DNA from: Zygnema cylindricum
Lineage: Eukaryota; Streptophyta; Zygnematophyceae; Zygnematales; Zygnemataceae
Reading direction: 5' to 3'
Assembly (NCBI GenBank): GCA_037447655.1
Contig: JBBHKE010001272.1
Coordinates: forward strand, 1-23,719
Length of the DNA: 23,719 bases
Below, piece after piece: positions 12,511 through 21,800 of the stretch. Below the pieces are notes generated by a model. It saw only the letters and a program-made list of their open reading frames with translations. It did no database searches and was not told where the DNA came from. The position numbers and the translations under genes were made by a program. Numbering within the stretch: the stretch's first letter is position 1; each line of letters starts with the position of its first letter.

Positions 12511-13264
12511 GGTAGGATAAGCATTTAGAGAGAAAACGCAAAAAGGACCGACTTTTAACGGATCTTAAGAAACGTGGGAGAAAGGGTTGGCCACATTACT
12601 TGCTTAAGAGTATTCATAACGCACTAACAAGTTTCAATTTAGGTAATATTTAATCAAAGTTTATAGATGGATGTTAACCATAATTGTACGACCCTAAATA
12701 GCATTATAAAGTTCGTACAACTACTTACACGAGTTGTAAATTGGAACCTTACCCACTTTGTCATTAGTTTAGTACTATAATTTGTTAACTAATGGAGGAG
12801 CGTGTTTATAGTACTGGTACCTTTAATAGCTTGCCGTCCGTTGGAATCGTGATGAATAGAATGCCTTAATTATGTTGGTAATTTCGTTTTTAAACTTTCA
12901 TCGACGATGCCGACATCCTTTCCAAAGTTTTTGGAGAACCTCACTTGAAACGAAACGGTACGGTCCTAAAATGGAAGAGGGGTCTATTGCTTTAAAACTA
13001 GCTTTGTGTATCGAGTGCCTCTTGCTGACATTCGATATGTGCCTTTTTTTTTACCGGTCCATAATCGATATAATGTTCCGTTGTATCAGGAAGGCTAATA
13101 TCTTGAGAAATTTACAATGTATTGCAGTGAGTTATCACCTCGTGATATATCGCGCTACTTCGGTACGCCGGTCTACCGATTTGTTTTCTACTTGTCGATC
13201 CGTCGTGTCGTCTGTACTTATTTCCGTACGATCATATACGTACCGAGTCTGTTCGGGCACCCAC
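12511..13264. other. Intergenic region, transposon-like texture, no gene
   Basis: Contains CGTAC-rich and GATATATCGCG motifs near 13140-13200 that recur at 17820-17870. The 154-codon frame at 12872-13336 has no recognisable domain and runs into ACCG-rich repeat DNA, so I do not call it. Confidence 0.4.
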
Positions 13265-13465
13265 CTCCAGAGGTCGCAAAAGTCAAAATTTTACATAACC
13301 GAAACCGACCGTTTTTTTTTTTCAAAATCTGAGTAACCGACGCCCAACCGAGTTATGTCACGCTCCAAAATTGTTAACCGTTAACCGACCGGCGTTTACG
13401 AAAATAAAAATTAACCGAATCTCGATTTCTCGGGATTAACCGTGCCCGCCCGTAACCGAAAAAGT
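13265..13465. repeat. ACCG/AACCG-rich subterminal-type repeat block
   Basis: More than ten AACCG or ACCGACCG words are packed into 200 bases, including ACCGACCG followed by ten or more T. Ac-like hAT elements carry clustered short repeats of this kind near their ends. A related block (same ACCGACCG-T10 word and a following TGAGT) lies at 17164-17310 in the same orientation. Confidence 0.6.
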
Positions 13466-13509
13466 ACAAAATTAACCAATGTACGACGTATGAAAGCCAA
13501 TAATTACGA

Positions 13510-13741
13510 TTTGTCGCGTTCCCTATGATTTGCGAAATGAATAGCTAACTACAAAATGAATAGCTAACTACAGTACCGTGTCAGTTTTGCGACGCTAATC
13601 ATGATGTCACGTACTTCCACGATACCAAAGAGTACAATGTATTATGACGTTTTCACTACGGGGTTTGTAAAAACGCATTCTGTCAAAATGTACAGCTTCA
13701 CGTCATTATGACGTTTGCACTACGCGGTTTGTGAAAACGCA
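13510..13741. repeat. Dispersed repeat module with two internal duplications
   Basis: 13510-13640 matches 17025-17132 nearly base for base (CGCGTTCCCTATGATTTGCG, then ACCGTGTCAG, then CACGTACTTCCACGATACC). Within it AAATGAATAGCTAACTACA is duplicated in tandem (13535-13572). Next to it ATTATGACGTTT..CACTACG.GGTTTGT occurs twice, at 13641 and 13705 (64-bp spacing). Confidence 0.8.
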
Positions 13742-13842
13742 GGTACATCATAACGGCATGTATTAAATCATTTTTTGTACATTTTCGTTAGTACGGAACA
13801 TTTCTGTACGTTAGCCACACTATTTAAAATGGAACTATACTA

Positions 13843-14596
13843 CACCGCGAATCGTAATTAGAGTAAATTACTCTAATTCGGTCGCTCGAAATTTCGACTC
13901 TATCACATCAAATAGAGTAAAGGATTTTAATTTTTCATTATTATAATTTAGGTGTGTTTAATTAGTATAAAAAATTGTAATATAGGTTCGGTTTAAATAG
14001 TGTGGAATACGGACGACGTTCGACCGTGCAAAATTGTACTTTTTTAAGTAAAAAAGTAAAAATAATGATTTAATAAAATTGTTCTCACACGTGAAATCGC
14101 ACTAAACGAAAAATGAATCACATCGAAAAAAAGTCGTTCGCATAACTCTCGTCCGTCGACAGCATCGTCGTCAGTGTGAACACTAACTGACATTCAGCGC
14201 GACAAATATTACTAACGTCATAACGACGTCAAAACTATACGAACTAACAGATTTTGTACGCCTACATAATTTAGTGTTCATAATTTCAGCGCGGAAATTT
14301 ATTGCCGACATAACCCAATATATAGTACTTAAATAAATTAGAGTAAACTTCCTCTGTGAAAAAGTTCTATCACATAAATTAGAGTTCATTACTCTAATTG
14401 TTTTTTTTTGTTTTTTTACTCTAATTTTTTTACTACTCTAATTACGATTCGCGGTGTATAGTTGTTAACGCTGATTCAAAGAGTACCGTAAATAATGTAA
14501 AGAAAAATTTAGAGTTATTTACTCTTTTTAAGGTTTTTGAGTCAAAATTCGTGGTGACGGAATTAGCGTTAATAACGTTAATTACGATTTGCGGTG
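13843..14596. mobile_element. Inverted-repeat element of the CACCG family, about 754 bp
   Basis: The left end CACCGCGAATCGTAATTAGA is matched in inverted orientation at 14596 (CGATTTGCGGTG), with similarity continuing inward for about 80 bases. TA flanks both ends, suggesting a TA target duplication as made by Tc1/mariner or PIF/Harbinger-type transposases. A second right end at 14434-14456 (ATTACGATTCGCGGTG, then TA) matches the left end even better, so a 614-bp element with a partial duplication or a nested copy is possible. It has no credible coding frame and is therefore non-autonomous. Confidence 0.75.
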
Positions 14597-14599
14597 TAG

Positions 14600-15440
14600 T
14601 GTAAATGGAAAATTATGATTAATAATACTATTTAATGCAAGGAAACCTGGCAAGTTATAGTCCACGTATTTAAATAATGTTGTTAGCTATATTTTGTGAT
14701 TTTCGGCTATAAGTAGTAGCGACTTATTAATACTAAAAACAATGAGTGGTGTAGTGGTACACCTCTTTTTGCAAAAACACAGCTCGTGTACCTCTTCTTT
14801 TTACTATTTTGTCTTTTTGCAATCTCCCTTTACGAATATTTTTTTTCCTTGACAGTCACCTCCTTCAATGGATTTGTTCCTAATTTTGCGTGTAACTCTT
14901 AGAATAATGCTTAAACCCTTATATTAATGTTTATTCTCTCGCAAATCTATTTTTTTCGCTACAATTTCCCGACGGTTCTTCTTTCGACTACGATACTATG
15001 GTATGAATTATGTAAAAAAGGTAAATTTTCAATTAAATATGTTTAAAAAAAAAACAGTTTTCACATAGAAAATCAATTGACAAAAAACACATTGTGATGA
15101 GCAAAAAAACAACAAACATTTTGTAGTATCAAATATAGAAATAAACAAATAACAACCTCGTTCTATTTTCGCCTCTATTGTACAAATTCTCAACCTCAAA
15201 CTTAAAACTACACAAAAATCTATAAATCTAAATTTGGTATACATACGACGCTTTGGTAATTTGATAAAAATAAGCACTCCGGTTTAAAAAAAAAAAAAAT
15301 AATAACACTAGAAAAATTGTGAAATACAACAAAAATTTCAAAGGAAAACAAAACATGATAACTAATACTAAAAAAACAACAATAATTAGAAAACAAAACA
15401 AAATAAAAAAACTATGCATTTAAAAGATCTCGGTTGGATC
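14600..15440. other. AT-rich region without a gene
   Basis: Extremely A/T-rich, with Phe/Leu/Ile-rich artefact frames on the minus strand. It may be the 3' flank of the hAT remnant. No motif was recognised. Confidence 0.45.
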
Positions 15441-15459
15441 TAACACAAAAAAACACTAA

Positions 15460-16620
15460 CAATTGAAGCAGCCAGTGAGCTCCTCTTCTTTGATATCGTG
15501 TTCCCGACATCCAAAAAATTGCATTCGGACATGGAGTTAGAAGCCGGAATAGCTAGAATAGATATAGCAACACCGGCTATAATAAGAAATCCTCCATCTT
15601 TCGCACGTACATTTTTTTTTCCACCATTCAAGTATGTTAAAGTTCAATATTTCGTCACTGGTTAATTTTAAACCAAAATAACGTTTCATTTCGTCGTTAA
15701 TGAGCGTTTTTTTGTAGGTGGTAATAAGAACCTCATTTTGCTCATCGCTCTCACCAAAAAAATTGTGGAAATCGTCTTTACTTTGCGATGTTTTTCGTTT
15801 TTTTGTGATACGTTGAGGACTACCGAAATCAACGTCATCACCGAGGTCATTTGCGAGTTCTCAAAGTTTGTCCCTTGCGTTTTCAATTTCGGTTTTAGAT
15901 ACCCCAATTATTTCAAGCTTTTGTTTTTGTCGGGGATCTAAGAGAGTCCCGACAATATGATACTCATGAAGGCCCCACCTCGGTAGTGCAAATTTCACAA
16001 AAAGTTCTTTTAACTTTTTGCAAGTTTAGGGAATCGGCGGGGCATTATTTTTCACCGTCATTGTAAGATGTTTTTCTTATCTTACAATGGTTTTGGAGAG
16101 ACAATAGTTAAAACGAAACCAAATGTAAAGTTGGTTTTTTGAATTTCTCCAATTTTATAGTCGCTTCTTGGAACTTTTCTAAAAATCGTATAAGTTCGGT
16201 AAGGTGAGTCTTATCGATACAAGCAAAAAGTATCAATTTATTTTTTGCTTGAGCGATTGGTCTTATCTCATTGAATGCATCGTAAATACTCTTAAGCATT
16301 CGGAGCAAAGAATTCCACCGCGTTGCGTTTGCTTGTTTTAATGTGTTTTTCAAAAGATTTTGTAAATACTCTGTTTAAAAAAAGTGACCAATGATTTACA
16401 CGCGTCAATTAGATCAAAAAAACCAAGAACTTCCACATCATATTTGCCTTTTTTGGAAGTTCCGCTCTTATTCAAGATCGTTGTCACAATTGTTGCAATT
16501 TTTTAGTTCGCGCAAGGTATCCAAGTAAACATACTCGGTAGACCTTCAGTCGCACACATGTTAGAGCCACAATCAGTCACGACAACGCTCACACAGTAGT
16601 ACGTTCATACAGTCGAAACG
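15460..16620 (-). pseudogene. hAT-family transposase, broken
   Basis: Read on the minus strand, hAT landmarks occur in the right order. VVVTDCGSNM (16590-16558) is the second catalytic Asp region. Next come LVTFFKQ, then ATRWNSLLRML (about 16330-16290) and KKPTLHLV (about 16140-16117), then EYHIVGTLLDPR (about 15960-15930). YFGLKLTSDEILNFNILEWW (ending 15621) follows, and last the dimerisation-domain core ILAIPASNSMSE (about 15550-15510). hAT enzymes cut and paste DNA, leaving 8-bp target duplications. This copy is dead: stops at 16503-16505, 16108-16110 and 15861-15863, plus frameshifts near 16370, between 15965 and 16100, and in the T9 run at 15612-15620. The conserved SER of the dimerisation domain reads SEC. 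The N-terminal half with the BED finger and first Asp was not found. Confidence 0.88.
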
Positions 16621-16844
16621 TGGTTGTTGGTCAAATATGTGCGAACGTGATACAACCCGCTTTTATCCCCCTTTGAGAGCGCATATTCTCATGCGTGCGC
16701 AGTTACTAAAACTCATTAAATATACCTTTTCACTTAAAAAGGTACAATTTTGTAAGGTCTGATACGTACCGTACACAACACTATTTATCCGACAACGTAC
16801 TTTCGTTTTGTGAGGTACTTAGAACATAACCCTAAATGGCGTAC

Positions 16845-16938
16845 AGAAAAAAATGGAATAAGCTACGATATTGGAGAATAATAAAAAGAAAAAGCGGGAC
16901 GGAATTAGCGTACACTACGCTAATAGCGATTGGCGGTG
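16845..16938. mobile_element. Right-hand arm of a CACCG-family element
   Basis: Ends GCTAATAGCGATTGGCGGTG followed by TA. Complemented, the arm reads CTAATTCCGTCCCGCTTTTT, matching the left arm of the copy inside RAD51 intron 7 (CTATTCCCGTCCCGATTTTT). No left end was found, so it is truncated. Confidence 0.6.
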
Positions 16939-16939
16939 T

Positions 16940-17132
16940 ACCGTGTCAGATTTGCGACGCTTTGTCGTGTTCCCTAAGATTTTCGAAATGAATATTATAC
17001 TACCGTGTCAGATTTGCGAGGCTTCGTCGCGTTCCCTATGATTTGCGAAATGAATAGCTAACTGCAGTACCGTGTCAGATTTGCGACGCTAATATGATGT
17101 CACGTACTTCCACGATACCAAAGAGTACAAAG
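16940..17132. repeat. Tandem array of a 62-67 bp unit
   Basis: ACCGTGTCAGATTTGCGA starts at 16940, 17002 and 17069, giving two full units and a third that runs into CACGTACTTCCACGATACC. The array abuts the element end at 16938 directly. It is the partner of 13510-13640. Confidence 0.85.
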
Positions 17133-17163
17133 TACAAGAATGTTTGGATTATAGGGACAGTAC

Positions 17164-17310
17164 AAAATTTTCATTTTTTTTGGTTTTTTGGTTGCCCGAC
17201 CGTAACCGACCGTTTTTTTTTTCCTGGTGAGTCAACCAACCGCAACCGCCCGAACCCCAAAATTTGGCAACCGAATCCGTTCCGGATCCGGCGCGGGCGG
17301 TCGGTTAACG
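17164..17310. repeat. ACCG-rich subterminal-type repeat block
   Basis: Dense AACCG, CCGCCCG and GGTCGGTTAACGG words resemble the block at 13265-13465, including ACCGACCG followed by ten T. This fits an Ac-like hAT end, but I could not fix the terminal base or a target duplication. Confidence 0.55.
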
Positions 17311-17770
17311 GCATAATTCAAAAGTAGGCGTTTTTTGGTAGGCCTTGTGTAGGCCGCCTTTAGCGTAAGTTGTGTTACAGGCTTTCCATGTGATCTTTTT
17401 AGATCGCTACTTTCATCAAAGACCGTCCGATCGTCCGAATCTGACGATAGTCCTATCGTAAGTTGTGTTATGGGCTTTTCATGTGATCTTCTTAGATCGT
17501 TACTTTCATCAACGACCGTCAGATCGTCCAAATCTGACGGCTTGAATAAAAAGTCGCTCAAAACTCACAGAAAAAGATTTTTTTTGTCCGATATTTTTTT
17601 CAAATTTAGACATGACGTTTAATTCTCTATCGATCCATGTGCAACTCAACCCTGTTACTATTTTATTTCATTTTGCGGCCAATACAATATGGGTCTTAAG
17701 GCGATATTGTATGTTTTGCATACAATATGCATATTGTATGGGCGTACGGTCACCTACTTTTGAACTATGG
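17311..17770. mobile_element. Possible non-autonomous element with inverted ends
   Basis: CATAATTCAAAAGTAGGCG (17311-17329) is matched in inverted form by CACCTACTTTTGAACTATGG (17751-17770), with GGTTAACGG-type words outside both. Inside lie the 93-bp tandem repeat and a hairpin: ATATTGTATG (17704-17713), loop TTTTG, its complement (17719-17728), then a third copy at 17731-17740. The boundaries are inferred only from this inverted pair. Confidence 0.45.
17364..17549 (-). repeat. 93-bp tandem duplication, in frame (31 codons) on minus strand
   Basis: Two copies start at 17364 and 17457 (CGTAAGTTGTGTTA). The period is a multiple of three, and the minus-strand frame (17561-17232) stays open through both, giving two similar blocks with SHEKPITQLT and SHGKPVTQLT. 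The frame then runs into ACCG-rich element sequence. It may be a relic of a transposon-encoded protein, but no family is recognised. Confidence 0.75.
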
Positions 17771-18600
17771 TTAACGGTCGGTCACGGTTTCGGTTGACCG
17801 TTTGCGACCTCTGCCCACCTCCCACCAAATATATCGCGATGATTTTCGAGAGCGATATATCGTAATTTATCGTGATAAAATATCTGAATAATCGCGATAA
17901 GAAATTTTCCGATACACAACAGTACTGTACTTCTCCCGTACTGCTGATTTGTATCAGGGCTGTCGGCCGCAATCGACATGCGAGGCAAGTTTCTGTCGAC
18001 GGCGTCCGTTCACACTTCACCGTGAGTGCGCTTTTGGAATCTTGGAGGCGTTTCGCGCGGCATCCCTTGGCTACCGTACAGGGGCTGTACTTTCAGGGTA
18101 CGCTCCGGAAGGCGGTTCCGGAGAAGAAACACAAATTTGAATTTGTACCGCAACCAGTCACACTAGTATTGGCCCTTTGCCTCTTGCAATCTTCTCCTTC
18201 ACGATTTACCTTCACGCTTCAAACATACTGAGCAACCTTGGTCAGACAGTTTCTTTCTTATTGCTTCTTTTATTTATTTACAAAGTGCCCTTTCAAGACT
18301 GTTGTTTCTTTCCTCTTTTGATTTTACTATTCAAAAGCAAACTCCTTCAGTTTACTTTATGAAAATGTACGTTAACATGTATTGAGTTTTATGTTAATTT
18401 TCATTTTTCCTTCTCATACGAAAGCCTTTATAGTAAAATTGTGTTTGTTTAATTGATGACCTAAGATTCTGCTGTATTTAAAACCAGAAACTACTAGTTT
18501 GGACCATGCAGTTGAGAGTAAAAGTGTCTAGACATTCGTTACCTCCTTCAAGGTAACGCCTAGTAATTGTTACCACAGGCCGAGTGATTGAAAATCTACT
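17771..18600. other. Repeat-rich RAD51 upstream region, no gene
   Basis: 17825-17905 holds several ATATCGCGAT/ATCGCGATAA palindromic words. 18103-18123 is an 8-bp hairpin (CTCCGGAA, loop GGCGG, TTCCGGAG). 18537-18558 is another (CGTTACCT, six-base loop, AGGTAACG). The overlapping 119- and 63-codon frames near 17872-18231 show no domain. Confidence 0.5.
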
Positions 18601-18614
18601 GTTTATCAACATAA

Positions 18615-18864
18615 ACCGCGCGGCAAAGGGAGGCAGGAGGAGAAAGTAGCAGACTGCAATTGAGAGCGAGGGAAAAGTAGAGAAAACAGAGGGCGGAGGA
18701 AGGAAAGAAAAAAAGAGGTAGGGAGAATCTGCAAGAGAACAAGCAAAATAGATTTGAAGGGAGTGAGAAGAGTGAAGTGCGACAAGGGAGGCTTGAAGTG
18801 AGGAAGTTAGAAAAGTTACAGCAATACAGAGGGAGAATCACAGAGAGGTCAGGTAGTGGGATCC
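18615..18864 (+). promoter_or_regulatory. GA-rich leader of RAD51
   Basis: A purine-rich stretch runs up to the RAD51 ATG. No TATA box is visible in front of it, so initiation may be dispersed. The upstream border is a guess. Confidence 0.4.
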
Positions 18865-21800
18865 ATGGCAGCAACTATGGAAGGCTATGCCCCACAGCAA
18901 GAGGAGGCTGCGGAGCAGGAGGAAGAAGATCAGCGGCTTATCGGTCCAACTCCTCTGGAAACACTGGAGGTGGGTCATACGTGTGTTTAACCTAGTGAAA
19001 TAATTAGGTTGCATGTTCTATAAAAAGACCTATTTTCTTTAGTTTGTCGACGATTGGATAATTAAATAAAATGTATACCTGTAACGAAAGGCCAATGTCT
19101 TTTCTATTGTTTAGTCCCCTTCTCAGATTATAGCAACGTGCCTTAGTCATGGTTGCAATGTTTTAAGGAAAACCATCTCCAATAAACACATGTCATGAGA
19201 AATTCCAGTTATCACATTGTACATGCAAGTCTGCTATGGTGGAAATCAGGAACTATCCAAATACATCAATGGCGCAGCAAAGTCTGACAATTGTCATTCT
19301 CTGTTAATCTTCATATTATTTAACCTAAATTTTTAAGCGCTTATTTGCAACTTTTACCATAGTTCGAAGAGAAAGAAATAACTGCAGGGTGGCCTTTTTT
19401 GATTTGTTTTACTCAATTTCATCGCATGACCCTTTCTTGGGAGTTAGCAATAAATCAGTGTGGTTCACATGATGATGGCAGTGAATGACAGCATGGCAGC
19501 GCTATCTCCTTAACTTATTTTCTCAAACTCGCAAATTCGTAAAGTTGGCGATACAGCTTATGGACTGGTAATGAAATGATTATCTCTTCAGGAAGCCCTC
19601 TATTAGGGATAGTACATATATTTTCACATCTAATTTAGGAAAAAAATGTTCGTACTTTCGGATGTTCAACTGACAGGCTCAAGGGATACCAGCCGCGGAT
19701 TTAAGAAAGTTGAAGGAGGCTGGAGTCCATACTGTAGAAGGTGTAGCGTACATGTCAAGGAAGCAGTTGGTGGTTATCAAAGGCATCAGTGAACAGAAAG
19801 CAGAGAAATTACTTGATGCAGGTGATGTGACTTTTGAAGCCTGAAAGCGGGGCTGCTCTTGTCTCTTTTTGTTTTAGAGAAGAGCACTTTCTTGATCCGC
19901 GGTCCATGAAACTTTGTGTGAAATGGCGTGAGCAATTAGAGCAAGTTTCATCACATGGGCATGTTCAATTATAAATCGTGAGCTGGCAGCTCTTTAATAC
20001 GTTATGTTACCTCCGTTTTTGAACTGACTTCTTGTTACACCTGGACAATGATACTTGCAGCACACAAGTATGTGAATATTGGTTTTACAAGTGCTGCCCA
20101 AAGGTTTCTTCAACGGAGCAATGTGATCCATGTCACCAGTGGGAGCTCAGAATTGGACAAGATTCTTAATGGTAACCTAGGGATAGCTCCTCTTAGCTTT
20201 CAAGACCGATTAGCCGAGTTTTATTTCTTTCAACATGAACAGTCTGCTGAGGGAATTGGAAGAGCTTCATGGCAGCTTGAATGTTTGAGATGGGTGAACA
20301 AATTGAGCACGCAGAGATCATTGTTTGTACCAGCTGAGAAGCAAGCCTCACCATGGAGGATGTTTGTTACCATGGACTTGCTTTCTGTGTATTCAATTGC
20401 TTGACAGCTTTTATCGACTATCTGTTTGCAAGAAAAGGGAAATAACAAGGTTGGGAACAATCCTTTGCTTACAAGCTGCCACATGTTGCAGGCGGCTTTG
20501 AAACCGGGTCAATCACTGAGATATATGGCGAAAACAGAACAGGAAAGAGTCAGATTTGTCATACCCTATGCGTCACATGCCAGGTAAGCCTTTATATAGG
20601 AGACACGGTCTCGTCTACCTAAGGCATGAGCTTGCAATCTCTGAAAATTGTTGGAGCAGCCTTAAGTTATAGGTGAACCTTTTTTGAAATTCGGTGCTCT
20701 GACTAGCAACAGTGTAATTGCTTGAGTTTATGTGTGTCTAAGTTGTATTCATCCCGTTATGTTTTATTGTTTCAAGTCAATTGAAAGCTCTAACCTTTTT
20801 GAATTTCAGACGATGAAGTGATACAGACGTCTTCCAAGTTTACCCTGTAAGCTGCTAGGAAGCTAACCGTGATTAACTTTAGAATGTTTGACATGTGCGG
20901 GGTTATGTGCTTTTTCAGCTTCCTCTCTCGCACGGAGGTGCTGAAGGCAAGGCAATGTATATTGACACCGAAGGAACGTTTCGTCCAGAACGATTGGCTG
21001 AGATTGCACAGAAGTATGTTTTTGCCTAATTGCCGAACGACTGGCTACGATGATGGACTGGATTTCATGGTTTTCGTTTTTGGTTGCACAAGAACTTTTT
21101 CTCTCCGATATGGTGTAAAGCAAGCTTGTAAACTTGTTGGAGCCATATTATGTTGGCTATTAACCTGTTTGCCATAATCCATGTTCATTATCACATAACA
21201 GAATTCGCATAGTTATGACCCAGATAATATGATCTTATATATTCTTGTTTGTGCAAGTCTTTTATAGAAGGAACTATTTATAGCAGGTTGGGCTTTTTGG
21301 TTGACTAAGATTTTGGGTTTCGACATCTTTATTTATCAAATTCAGGTCTAACTGTCACCTTGCTCTTTCAGTGCTAGAGATTCCTGAACAGCTCATGTTT
21401 CTGTTGTTTTGGTTTCAGGTATAATATGGTTGCCCAAGACGTATTGGACAATGTAGCATATGCACGAGCTTACAATTCTGAGCATCAAAGCAAACTTCTT
21501 GTGCAGGCAGCATCAATGATGATAGAGAGCAGGTGAGTTTCATGTGCTTCTGGAGACATCATGCTGAGACCTGTGTCGCTTTTGCTATTGATTCGCCACT
21601 CATCTAGAGAGCTTTGAGAAAAAGCAAGTGCAAGGATATTGAGGACATTATTTCAAAAATCTAGTGTTTTTGTGTGTCATTGAGCGAGCTTTATTTGACA
21701 TGGAGGGTTTTTTCAGGTCAGACAATTAGTAATTCACTTTTTTTTTTTTACTAAACGATTCTCCTGTGGGGAAAGGTTATGTTATTCATGTTAAGCTATT

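Noticed and set aside
13510-17132. LTR retrotransposon bounded by the matching repeats at 13.5 and 17.1 kb
   Set aside because: The repeats are short, contain their own tandem units, occur in different module order on the two sides, and the only coding remnant inside is a DNA transposase (hAT), not reverse transcriptase.
16940-17132. CRISPR-like regular array
   Set aside because: Whole units, not short repeats with unique spacers, are duplicated, and the genome is eukaryotic.
20869-21177. 102-codon frame overlapping RAD51 exon 5
   Set aside because: It is in a different frame from the exon 5 reading that carries [11 protein letters not shown], so it is a shadow.
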